This document shows positions 26,632 through 36,300 of a DNA stretch of 64,000 nucleotides, piece by piece. The notes beneath the pieces were generated by a model. The model saw only the letters and a list, made by a program, of their open reading frames with translations, ran no database searches and was not told the origin of the DNA. A program made the position numbers and the translations under genes. The stretch lies in the NCBI GenBank assembly GCA_965233735.1, contig OZ247501.1, positions 557,867-621,866 of the forward strand. Reading direction: 5' to 3'. Source of the DNA: Cytomitobacter sp965233735 (GTDB lineage: Bacteria; Pseudomonadota; Alphaproteobacteria; CAJXXZ01; 1604HC). Positions within the stretch are counted from its first letter, which is position 1, and each line of letters starts with the position of its first letter.

Positions 26632-27071
26632 TGTTCGTGTCTTTCTATTAATGTTGAAATAATATTATATTCTTCTTTTATTGTTTTTATAGCAGATAGC
26701 GCATGTTTTAATTTCATTTTGTCTTTTAATTTTACTATATATCCATCTGATGTTTTGGCTATAACAGCATGCAATTCGCTAATTTTATTTGTGAAATCTT
26801 TAGCATCTATTTTATTGTTAAACATTCCTAAATTAATTTCATAATCATTTTCATCAGTCTCTGTTTTTTTCTGAGGTTTCGATTGAATGATTAGGGGCAA
26901 TTTAGTTTGTTTTATATCTAAATATGATTTGAATGCAAACCCTCCAGCAAAAGACAATGTAGCTAAAAAGAAAGTTATAATGCTGAATAATAAGGCAAAT
27001 CCCATTCCTAAAGTTTTTTTAGTTGGGGTGATTACCTTGTCTCCTATATTGTTTCTAAAAATCTGATTCAT
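26628..27071 (-). CDS. Single-span membrane protein with SPOR-like C-terminal domain
   Basis: 147 residues: a cytosolic N-terminus of about 22 residues, one membrane segment (about 23-48, GFALLFSIITFFLATLSFAG), a linker, and a C-terminal region YEINLGMFNNKIDAKDFTNK...DGYIVKLKDKM that has the pattern of a SPOR peptidoglycan-binding repeat (Y-x-V-x-L-G-x-F followed by A-x-x-F). First gene of the minus-strand block with the TssJ-like lipoprotein and TssK. It could tie the secretion machine to the cell wall or simply share the operon. No known T6SS subunit has this layout, so the function is unknown. Confidence 0.6.
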   Translation of the reverse strand: MNQIFRNNIGDKVITPTKKTLGMGFALLFSIITFFLATLSFAGGFAFKSYLDIKQTKLPLIIQSKPQKKTETDENDYEINLGMFNNKIDAKDFTNKISELHAVIAKTSDGYIVKLKDKMKLKHALSAIKTIKEEYNIISTLIERHEQ

Positions 27072-27157
27072 ACGTTACTTTCAAATTTAGTTTATATGTT
27101 GAAAGTGTTAAAAATAAATAAATTTAAAATTAAATATTATAATTTAAATGATGTTTA

Positions 27158-27186
27158 TTGATATAGATTGATTTTTAGATTACAAT
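27158..27186 (+). promoter_or_regulatory. Probable promoter of the tRNA-Trp-secE-nusG-rpl-rpoBC operon
   Basis: TTGATA (27158-27163), a 17-base spacer and TACAAT (27181-27186). Transcription would begin about seven bases before tRNA-Trp. Confidence 0.55.
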
Positions 27187-27200
27187 TGCTTTGTTAATAC

Positions 27201-27276
27201 AGGAGTGTAGCTCAACTGGTAGAGTATCGGTCTCCAAAACCGACGGTTGGGGGTTCGAAACCCTTCACTCCTGCCA
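27201..27276 (+). tRNA. tRNA-Trp (CCA anticodon)
   Basis: Acceptor AGGAGTG/CACTCCT, D arm with CTCAACTGGTAGAG, anticodon stem TCGGT/ACCGA with loop CTCCAAA (anticodon CCA), T arm GGGTTCGAAACCC, discriminator G (27273). Unlike the other tRNAs of this window, the 3' CCA is encoded (27274-27276). It sits 11 bases before secE, the order seen in many bacteria. Confidence 0.96.
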
Positions 27277-27287
27277 GAAAGGATTTT

Positions 27288-27482
27288 ATGATTTTTTCTA
27301 GAATTATAAGTTTTACAAGTTCGATCAAGTCAGAATGGAAGAAGTTAGTGTGGCCAAAAAAATCTTATGTTATAAGTTCATTTTTGCTTGTTATTTCATT
27401 TTCATTTTTGTGTGCAGTCATTTTCTTTTGTGTAGATAAGGTTTTTTCAACAATAATTTACTGGATATGCAATAATGTCTAA
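27288..27482 (+). CDS. secE: Preprotein translocase subunit SecE
   Basis: Small SecYEG channel subunit. 64 residues with the amphipathic helix and EWKKLVWPKK motif followed by a single membrane segment (SSFLLVISFSFLCAVIFFCV). This is the short, one-segment form. A ribosome site (GAAAGGA) precedes the ATG at 27288. It lies between tRNA-Trp and nusG; its last bases overlap the start of nusG by eight. Confidence 0.95.
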   Translation: MIFSRIISFTSSIKSEWKKLVWPKKSYVISSFLLVISFSFLCAVIFFCVDKVFSTIIYWICNNV

Positions 27483-28212
27483 TATGGTTAGATATAAAAT
27501 GAAAGTTGAGAATGATTTCAAAGAAGATTTTGAAAGATTGTTGACGTCAGAATCTTCTTTGGTTCTTAGTTATAATGACTTTGAAGATTTTTATTCTATA
27601 GAGTTTGCTGGAGATGTTGCTTACAATAAATTTTACGATGTTATAAAAGACAAAATAGATTTGATTTATGCGCAAAAAGAACTAGATAAAGACTCTGTTA
27701 AAGAAGTATGCTGGCATGCAGTTGGCGTGGTTTCTGGAAGAGAGGCTAAAATTGCTGAGCTGTTTGACAACTATGCATTGATGCATGAAGAAATAGAAGA
27801 AGTTTTTGTTCCTCAATCTGATAAAATTGTTTGGAAAAATCAAAGTCAGAGCGAGATTATTAAAGAATGCATGAGTCCTGGGTATATATTTATTAAATCC
27901 CCTCACTCTAATCATATTTTGAATGGTTCTAAGCAAATGAGATTGAAAGTGACAATTCTAAACTCTACTGTTTCTCAAAAAGAAATTGATTCTTTGAAAA
28001 AGAAAAATGGACATTGCAATTTAGAGCAAAAGCATTCATATTCTGTGGGAGATCCTGTTTTGATTTGCAGTGGTCCTTTTAAGAACTATAAGGGGTCTGT
28101 AGAAGAAATAGATGAAGAAAAAAGCAAGCAATTAAAGGTTTCACTATGTGTATTAGGAAGGCCTATCCCGGTAAGGCTAGCTTTTTCTGAAGTAAAAAAA
28201 ATGGAGATATAA
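27475..28212 (+). CDS. nusG: Transcription termination/antitermination factor NusG with N-terminal extension
   Basis: 245 residues against the usual 175-190. The NGN domain begins at about residue 78 (CWHAVGVVSGREAKIAELFD; SPGYIFIKSP later) and a KOW domain ends the protein (VGDPVLICSGPFKNYKGSVE; GRPIPVRLAFSEVKKM). About 75 extra acidic residues precede the NGN domain (NDFKEDFERLLTSESSLVLS...); no in-frame ATG or GTG near residue 70-78 would give a normal start. NusG binds RNA polymerase and couples it to Rho or ribosomes. The extension's function is unknown. The location in the secE-nusG-rplK series is canonical. Confidence 0.93.
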   Translation: MSNMVRYKMKVENDFKEDFERLLTSESSLVLSYNDFEDFYSIEFAGDVAYNKFYDVIKDKIDLIYAQKELDKDSVKEVCWHAVGVVSGREAKIAELFDNYALMHEEIEEVFVPQSDKIVWKNQSQSEIIKECMSPGYIFIKSPHSNHILNGSKQMRLKVTILNSTVSQKEIDSLKKKNGHCNLEQKHSYSVGDPVLICSGPFKNYKGSVEEIDEEKSKQLKVSLCVLGRPIPVRLAFSEVKKMEI

Positions 28213-28213
28213 A

Positions 28214-28702
28214 ATGAGTAAAAATATTAAAGATTTGTTGGTTGAGAAGAAAAATTCTGCTTTCAAAACAAAAAAGAAAATAAGAGCTATAGTTAGATTG
28301 CACTTAGAGGTTGGAAAGGCCAGTCCTGCTCCTCCTGTAGGTCCAGCTTTGAGTCAACATAAAGTAAAAAACATAATGGAGTTTTGTAAAAATTTCAATG
28401 CAGCTACTAAGGATATGAAATCTGGAACTAAACTTCCGGTTGATGTATTTATTTTCGAAGATGGTGGAGTGGATTTCAAGACTTTGAAGCCGTCAGTAAG
28501 CAATTTGATAAAAGCTTCTTTGGGGATTGAAAAAGGATCTTCTAAAACAGGTAGAGATAAAGCAGTGGCGTCTATTTCTATAGATCAAATAAAGTCTATA
28601 GCTGAAGATAAATTTGTTGATATGAATGCTTTATCCGTAGAGGCTGCAATGAATATTATAAAAGGATCTGCAAAATCTATGGGCCTTGCTGTTGTAGAAT
28701 AA
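28214..28702 (+). CDS. rplK: 50S ribosomal protein L11
   Basis: Large-subunit GTPase-centre protein. 162 residues, with the L11 core starting at about residue 22 (IRAIVRLHLEVGKASPAPPV and GPALSQHKVKNIMEFC) and the C-terminal RNA-binding domain (SLGIEKGSSKTGRDKAVASI). The first 20 residues (MSKNIKDLLVEKKNSAFKTK) are an extension not found in typical 141-143-residue L11. The start is supported by GGAGAT seven bases upstream. It begins two bases after the nusG stop. Confidence 0.96.
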   Translation: MSKNIKDLLVEKKNSAFKTKKKIRAIVRLHLEVGKASPAPPVGPALSQHKVKNIMEFCKNFNAATKDMKSGTKLPVDVFIFEDGGVDFKTLKPSVSNLIKASLGIEKGSSKTGRDKAVASISIDQIKSIAEDKFVDMNALSVEAAMNIIKGSAKSMGLAVVE

Positions 28703-28726
28703 ATGGGGAGGGTGTAGTATTGTATT

Positions 28727-29434
28727 TTGAAAGGTTTTGGTGTTTTTGTGTCTCGTACGAATAATGAAAATTATGAGATTGAAGTTGCTATAGATAAGAT
28801 TAAAAAAGAAAGCAAAGTGAAATTTGATGAAACTTTGGATTTCGGATGTGAGCTTAACATAGATTCTTCTAAATCTGATAATAATGTTAGAGGTTCTATT
28901 GAGATGCCTCATGGAACGGGTAAGAACGTTAGTGTGGCAGTTTTCTGTGATGATAAGGATGTTTGTAAGGCTTTGAAAGAAGCTGGAGCTGATTATGTTG
29001 GAGATCAAGATTTGGTTGAGCAGTTTCGTGCTGGAAAAGTAAATTGCGATGTTTGCTTAGCTAGTCCTTCTGCTATGATTATTGCTTCTAAAATTAGTAA
29101 GATTTTGGGGCCTAGAGGGTTGATGCCTAATCCTAAGTCAGGAACAGTAAGTGATGATTTAGTGTCTCTTGTTCAATCGTTTAAAAAGGGTCAAATTGTT
29201 TATAAAATGGATTCTTGTTCAAATTTATATGCTGGAATTGGTAAGTTGAGCTTTGATAATAAAAATTTGATTGATAATATAATGGTTTTGTTTAAAGATA
29301 TTTTTGGTAAACTGCCTAAGAGTTCTAACAAATCTGTTTATATTAAAAAGGTATTTTTATCCTCTACTATGGGCCAAGGCTCTTGTGTATTAGATAAAAA
29401 AGCTTTAATTTTAAATCTAGGAGAATCTAAGTGA
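28727..29434 (+). CDS. rplA: 50S ribosomal protein L1
   Basis: 235 residues. Motifs: KVKFDETLDFGCELNIDSSK, MPHGTGKNVSVAVF, and KILGPRGLMPNPKSGTVSDD, the L1 signature. In bacteria L1 binds 23S rRNA and its own mRNA leader. A stop at 28715 limits the frame, so the start is the TTG at 28727 (or ATT at 28724); a purine-rich GGGGAGGG lies at 28705-28712. The normal L1 N-terminus is shortened by about ten residues. The gene follows rplK in the usual order. Confidence 0.93.
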   Translation: MKGFGVFVSRTNNENYEIEVAIDKIKKESKVKFDETLDFGCELNIDSSKSDNNVRGSIEMPHGTGKNVSVAVFCDDKDVCKALKEAGADYVGDQDLVEQFRAGKVNCDVCLASPSAMIIASKISKILGPRGLMPNPKSGTVSDDLVSLVQSFKKGQIVYKMDSCSNLYAGIGKLSFDNKNLIDNIMVLFKDIFGKLPKSSNKSVYIKKVFLSSTMGQGSCVLDKKALILNLGESK

Positions 29435-29916
29435 ATAGATCTAAGAAAGAGGCCTTGGTAAATGATTTGAGAGAAGAGTTAAGCAAAAGTAATTTTGTTT
29501 ATATTTTCGAACAAGTCAATGTTTCTGTTGCAGAGCTTTCAAAAGTGCGTTTAGATGCTGCTTTGTCAGGAATAACAATAAGATTCATTAAAAACACTCT
29601 TGCAAAAAGAGCTGTTGCAAATGATGATTTGGAGTTTGCTTTCAGTAAGGCAAATGTTATTGCGTATGGATCTGGAGATCCATTAGAGGCTGCTGGCATT
29701 TTGTCTAATTATGAAAAAGAGTATTCTGGAAGGCTGAAAGTTAAATGTGGAACGTTGGACGGTTCTTTTTGCGATAAGGATCTAATGACTAACATGTCTA
29801 AAATGGGATCGGTTGATTCCTTGAAACAAATGTTGCTTGGAATGTTACAGTCCTCATATGCTAAATTTGCAATGGTTGTTAATTTAGTATCTGAAAAAAT
29901 GGGAGAAGAAAAATGA
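29431..29916 (+). CDS. rplJ: 50S ribosomal protein L10
   Basis: 161 residues. The start MNRSKKEALVNDLREELSKS, the conserved TIRFIKNTLAKRAV and the C-terminal helix that carries L7/L12 dimers fit L10. The start codon is GTG at 29431, overlapping the rplA stop by four bases; GGAGAAT lies just upstream. Confidence 0.95.
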   Translation: MNRSKKEALVNDLREELSKSNFVYIFEQVNVSVAELSKVRLDAALSGITIRFIKNTLAKRAVANDDLEFAFSKANVIAYGSGDPLEAAGILSNYEKEYSGRLKVKCGTLDGSFCDKDLMTNMSKMGSVDSLKQMLLGMLQSSYAKFAMVVNLVSEKMGEEK

Positions 29917-30266
29917 ATAAAAATATTATAGATAGTATTGATAATCTTAAGGTTGGAGAGTTAGTTCAATTGGTTAAAGATTTAGAAGAAAAGTGGGGGG
30001 TTTCAGCTACTGCTGTTGCTTCTTCTTCTGCTGTTGCTGTGGAAGAAGTAGAAGAACAAAGTGAATTTGAAATCATCATTGAAAGTGCTGGTGACAAAAA
30101 AATAAATGTTATCAAAGCTGTCAGAGCTATTACTGGATTGGGTTTGAAAGAAGCTAAAGAAAAGGCTGAAGAGCCTGGTGCTTCTTTGGGTAAATTCAAC
30201 AAAGAAGATGCTAAAAAGCACGAATCAGCTCTTAAAGAAGCTGGTGCTAAAATTGTTCTTAAGTGA
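29913..30266 (+). CDS. rplL: 50S ribosomal protein L7/L12
   Basis: 117 residues. N-terminal dimerisation helix, Ala/Ser-rich hinge (ATAVASSSAVAVEEVEEQSE) and the conserved C-terminal factor-binding domain (EFEIIIESAGDKKINVIKAV then ITGLGLKEAKEKAE). It overlaps rplJ by four bases and is followed after 67 bases by the fused rpoBC gene. Confidence 0.97.
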   Translation: MNKNIIDSIDNLKVGELVQLVKDLEEKWGVSATAVASSSAVAVEEVEEQSEFEIIIESAGDKKINVIKAVRAITGLGLKEAKEKAEEPGASLGKFNKEDAKKHESALKEAGAKIVLK

Positions 30267-30333
30267 GCACTTTCAAAATTGAACAAGAATTATTTTAATG
30301 ATCTGAAATTAATTCAAAAGGGGTTGTATATAT

Positions 30334-33300
30334 ATGTCATCTGTTAATGAGTCTTTTGCTCGTAAATCTTTTTCTAAAATTAATGAAAAAGCTTTGCTTG
30401 TTGCTGATTTAATTCAATTGCAGAAAAAATCTTATGGAGATTTTCTTCAATTAGATGTGTTGCCTGAAAAAAGGCTGCATAAGGGATTTCAAGCTGTATT
30501 AAAGGAATTTTTTCCTATTGTTGGCTTGTCTGGAGCTGTAAAATTAGAATTTTGTGAATATAGCATGGGGTTGCCAGTCTTTTCTGCTTCAGAAGCGAAG
30601 AGAAAAGGGCTTACTTATAGTGGTGTTATTAGTATTCTATTAAGATTGATTATTAATGATACAGATGAAAATGGAAAATCTTTTGTAAAAGATATTAGAG
30701 AGCAAAGTGTTTATATAGGAGAAATTCCATTTATGACAGATGCTGGGACATTTATCATTAATGGAACTGAGAGAGTTGTTGTTTCTCAAATGCATAGGTC
30801 TCCTGGTATGTTTTTGGACATTGAGAAAAAAACTAATGTGGGTCATTCTTATGATATTCATACAGCTCGTATAATTCCTTATAGAGGATCATGGATAGAT
30901 ATGGAGTTTAACTCTAACAATTTGATTAATGTTAGGGTTGATAAAAATAAAAAAATACCTCTATTAGCTTTTTTAATGTCTTTGTCTGAAACTAATGAAT
31001 CTGCTAAAGATCCAGGAATGTCAAAATTTGAAATTTTGTCTGAATTTTATACTTGCATAGACTTTAAAATTGAGGGAAATGGACTGTCGTTTGATATAGA
31101 ATGGGATAAGTGGATTGGTTCTAAATTCTTGTTTGATGTATTAGATGGAAATAATGTTGTTCTTAAATCTGGGGATGTTATAACTCCTGGATTTGTGAAA
31201 AAAGTTTCAAAAAATGCAACTAAATCTTATTATATTGACATGGAAAGCATTGATGATGTTTTTCTTGCACAAGATTTGGATGAAGAAATAAAAATTGGGT
31301 CTTCTGTGAAAGATGTTTTTGATCAAATGGTTCAGAAAAATTTCACTTCTTTCAAAGGTATTATCATTGATGGGGCTAAGAATACTCCTTATATTTTAGA
31401 TTCAGTTAATGCTTATGATTACAAAAATAGAGTAGAAGCAATGGTTGTTATCTATAATGCTATTAGACCGGGAGAAAGAGTAAAAATAGATGTTGTGTAC
31501 TCTTTGTATAGATCTATGTTTTCTGATTCTGATTATTATACATTGTCAGAAGTTGGACGTGTAAAGCTAAATCAAAAATTAGGTTTAGATATTTCATTAG
31601 ATCATTTAACTTTGACTAAAAGAGATGTTTTAGAGGTTGTTAAGCAGTTAATAGAATTCAAAAAAGGTAATGTTGGTATTGATGATATTGATAGTTTGGT
31701 ATGTAGAAGAGTAAGGTCTGTTGGGGAATTAGTTGAAAACCAGTGCAGGCTTGCTATGGGAAGATTTTTGAAATCTGTTAAAGATAAAATGACTGGAATT
31801 GATTTGGATGTAATTATGCCATCAGATCTAATTGCTAACTCCAAGTCTTTCACAGGTGTGATTAGAGAATTCTTCTGCACATCTCAATTTTCTCAATTTA
31901 TGGACCAAACAAACCCACTGTCAGAAATAAGTCATAAGAGGCGTTTGTCTGCTTTTGGTCCTGGTGGAATAAGTAGAGAAAGATCTGTTTTAGAGGCTAG
32001 AGGATTGCATGCTACGCATTATGGTAGAATATGTCCTGTAGAAACTCCTGAAGGTCAAAACATTGGACTAATTAGTTCCCTTTCTGTGTTTGCAAAAATA
32101 AACAAATATGGTTTCATAGAAACTCCTTACTATCCTGTTATTAATGGAGTAGTGCAATCTGATGTTATTTTCATGTCTGCTGCTGAGGATGCAAAATATG
32201 TAATTGCTCATGCAGATCCTGACATTTTAGATGACAACAAAATAATTGCTACTACTGTGAAATGTAGACATAATCATGATTATGTTGTAGCTGATCCTAA
32301 AGATGTTCAATATATAGATGTTGCTCCTAAGCAAATCATTTCAGTTGCTTCATCTTTGATTCCTTTTGTGGATCATAATGATGCTGGTAGAGCTTTGATG
32401 GGTGCAAACATGCAACGTCAGGCAGTTCCATTAATAGAGTCAGAAAGTCCTTTGATAGGAACAGGAGTTGAAAGAGATATTGTTAAAGGTTCTTCTGTTG
32501 TTGTTCATGCTAGAAGATCTGGGGTTGTTGTTAGAGTAGATTCTACTACTATTATGATCAAAACAGACAATGATTTAGATGTATACAATTTACGTAAATT
32601 TGAAAAAACAAATGATGGAACTTGTGTTAGTCAAAAAAGTGTTGTTCGTGTTGGTCAAAATGTAAATGAGGGAGACTTGATTGCAGAAGGTCCTTCTATG
32701 AATAAGGGAGACCTTGCTCTTGGTAAAAATGTTAAGATTGCATTCTTATCTTGGAGGGGTGGTAACTATGAAGATGCCGTTCTTATTTCTTCTAAACTAG
32801 CTAATGATTTTACGTCAGTTCATTTAGAAAAATATGAAATTTCAGCTCGTGAAATAAAACAAGGTGTTGAGCAAATCACTAGAGATATTCCTCGTGTTAA
32901 TGAAGAATTTTTAAGACATTTAGATGAAAGTGGAATAGTTAACATTGGGTCAAATGTTAAAACAGGAGATGTTTTAGTAGGAAGAGTTACTCCAAAAGCT
33001 GAAGGTCCAGCTAGTGCTGATGAGAGATTGTTACGTGCAATTTTTGGAGACAGAGCTTGTGATGTTAAAGATAGTTCATTAAGAGTTCCTCCAGGTGTTT
33101 CGGGTACAGTAATAGATGTTCGTGTGTTTACTAGAAAAGGCGTGGAAAAAAATGAGCGTGCAATGCTTATTGATCATGAATTATTAGTAAAATTAAATGA
33201 TGAAAAAAGAATTGAATTAAATGTTCTTAAAGATTGTTTTATTGACATAGTATTTGGTTTATTAAATGGAGAAGTGTTAAAGAAATCTGTTGGAGAATTT

Positions 33301-36300
33301 GAATCAGGATCTAAAATAGATGTTAATGTTTTAAAAAGCATGGATTTAGCCTCTTTTGCTAATTATGTATCAAACGTATCTTCCGAAATTAAATTGACAA
33401 TAGAAGACTACATTAGAAAAATAGATTTGATTTCTAAGAAATTTAGCAAAGAAGAAAAAAAGATTCATGCTGGAGATGAACTTTCTTCTGGAGTTATGGT
33501 TACTGTACAGGTATTTCTAGCTTTGAGAAGGAAATTGCAACCTGGTGATAAAATTGCAGGTAGACACGGAAATAAAGGTGTTATTGCTAAAGTTCTTAAC
33601 TTAGAAGATATGCCTTACACTGAAGGTGGAGATAATGTTGATTTGATATTCAGTTCTTTGGGAATTTCTTCTCGTATGAACTTGGGTCAAATTTTGGAAA
33701 CTCACTTAGGGTGGGCTTCATTTCATTTAGGAAAAAAGATTGATGGAATGTTATCTGATATTAAATCAGGGCAAAAATCCATTTCAGATTTGAGAAAATT
33801 TGTTGATGAAATTTATGACAATAATGCAAAGATACAATCTAAAAATGATGATGAAATAATTGAATTTTCTTCTCAACTAACAGATGGAGTTCCGTTTGCA
33901 TGTCCTGCATTTGATGGAGCTAGCTCTGATGATATAGGAAGAATGTTAAAGTTAGCTGGGTGTGATTCTTCAGGACAAGAAGTGTTATATGATGGTTATA
34001 CAGGGCTTCCTTTTGATAAAAAAGTTACTGTTGGAATTATGTATATTATGCAATTGCATCATTTTGTAGATGAAAAAATACATGCTAGATCTGTGGGTCC
34101 TTACAGTTTGATCACACAGCAACCTTTAGGTGGTAAGTCTAACTTTGGTGGACAAAGATTTGGAGAAATGGAGGTCTGGGCTCTTCAAGGGTATGGAGCT
34201 GCATATACTATTAGAGAATGTTTGAATGCAAAATCTGATGATCCGCTAGGAAGAATGAGAGTTTTTGAAGCTGTAAGTCAAGGGTATGATGTCTTTGACC
34301 AGCCTGGTATTCCAGAGTCATTTCGTGTTTTGATTTATGAATTAAGATCTTTATGTTTGAATGTTGAATGCTTGGTTTGTGTAGATGGAAAATTAGTAGA
34401 ACAAGATATTACAAATTTGACAACTCTTGATGCTTTGAGAATATCTATTGCTAGCCCTGAAAAGATCAGTCAATGGTCTTATGGAGAAGTAACAAGGGCT
34501 GAGACAATTCATTATAGAACTTTAAAGCCTGATCCAGATGGTTTGTTTTCAGCTAGAATATTTGGTCCTATCAAAGATTATGAATGTTTGTGTGGTAAAT
34601 TTAAAAAGATTAGATACAGAGGAATTGTTTGCGAAAAATGTGGTGTAGAAGTCACTGTATCTAGAGTGAGAAGAGAGCGTATGGGTCATGTTGACCTTGC
34701 TGCTCCTATAGCTCATATGTGGTTTGCTAAAGCTCTTCCTAGCAGAATAGGTATAATGCTTGATTTATCAGCAAGAGATTTGGAATCTATTTTGAATTTC
34801 GAAAAATACATTGTTATTGAGCCAGCAACATCTCCTTATTCTAAGGGAACTCTTATGAATGAGATTGAATATAATGCAGCTCTTAATGAGTATGAAGATG
34901 AAGGATTCGAAGCAGATACTGGAGCAGAGTCATTAGAGACATTATTGAAAGAAATTGATTTAGATGAAGAAATAAATCAAATAACTGAAGAATTGTCTGA
35001 AAATCCTAATGATTTCAAGAGGAAAAAAATAATCAAGAAATTGAAGATTTTGGAAGGATTTAGTAAGTCTAATACAAGGCCTGAGCTATGTATTATGAGA
35101 GTATTGCCAGTTCTTCCTCCTGAATTAAGACCTCTTGTTTTGCTTGATGGTGGAAGATTTGCATCATCTGATATAAATGATTTATATAGAAGAGTTATTA
35201 ATCGTAATAACAGGTTGAAGAGATTGATTTCTTTGTCAGCACCTTTGGTGATTTTAAGAAATGAAAAAAGAATGCTTCAGGAATCTGTTGATGCATTGTT
35301 TGATAATGGAAGAAAGAGTAGGCCAATTTCTAGCCCTAATAGCAGAAGACCGTTCAAGTCACTTTCTGATTCATTAAAAGGTAAACAGGGAATGTTCAGA
35401 CAAAATCTGTTGGGTAAGAGAGTAGATTATTCTGGACGTTCAGTTATTGTTGTGGGTCCTGAGTTAAAATTGGACCAATGTGGTGTTCCTAAAGAAATGG
35501 CATTAGAGCTTTTCAAGCCTTTTGTTATGGCTAGGTTAGATTTGAGAGGATTTGCATCTAGTTATAAGGCTGCAAAGCATATGATTGAACATAAAAGACC
35601 TGAAGTTTGGGATGTATTAGATGAGTGTATACAGGATCATCCAGTATTGCTTAATAGAGCTCCTACTTTGCATAGATTAGGTATTCAAGCCTTTAATCCT
35701 ATTTTGGTAGAAGGTAAAGCAATTAGATTGCATCCATTAGTATGTACTGCATATAATGCTGACTTTGATGGAGATCAAATGGCTATACATATTCCATTGT
35801 CTGTTGAAGCTCAAATTGAAGCTAGAGTACTTATGATGTCTACTAACTGTTTGCTTAATCCATCTAATGGAAAAGCAATAGTTAAGCCATCCAAAGATAT
35901 GGTTTTGGGACTTTACTATTTGACATTAATGAATGAAGGAGAGTCACAATTATTAGCAAAAGATATAGCGGAAGCAGAACAAGCATTTGAAAATAATATG
36001 ATAAAAATAGGAACTCCTATTACAACTATTATTGAAGAAGATGGAAAAAGCAGAAAAGTAGTTACTACTTTGGGTCGTTTGAAGTTATATGAAATAACTC
36101 CTAAGCATCCTAAAATTGGATTTGATGTAGTAAATAAACCTTTGAATACTAGCAGCATTTCTGAGCTTGTTGAGCTTATTTATGATCACTGTGACAAAGA
36201 AGTTTCTGTTCCTTTCTTAGATGCATTTATGGGACTTGGTTTCTTATATGCAACAATGTCTGGGGCATCATTTGGTAAAGATGACTTAATTGTTCCAGAA

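Noticed and set aside
34378..34430. rpoB-rpoC fusion as a sequencing artefact
   Set aside because: The linker is a clean frame with normal composition and no homopolymer run that would suggest a missed base, though only reads can settle it.
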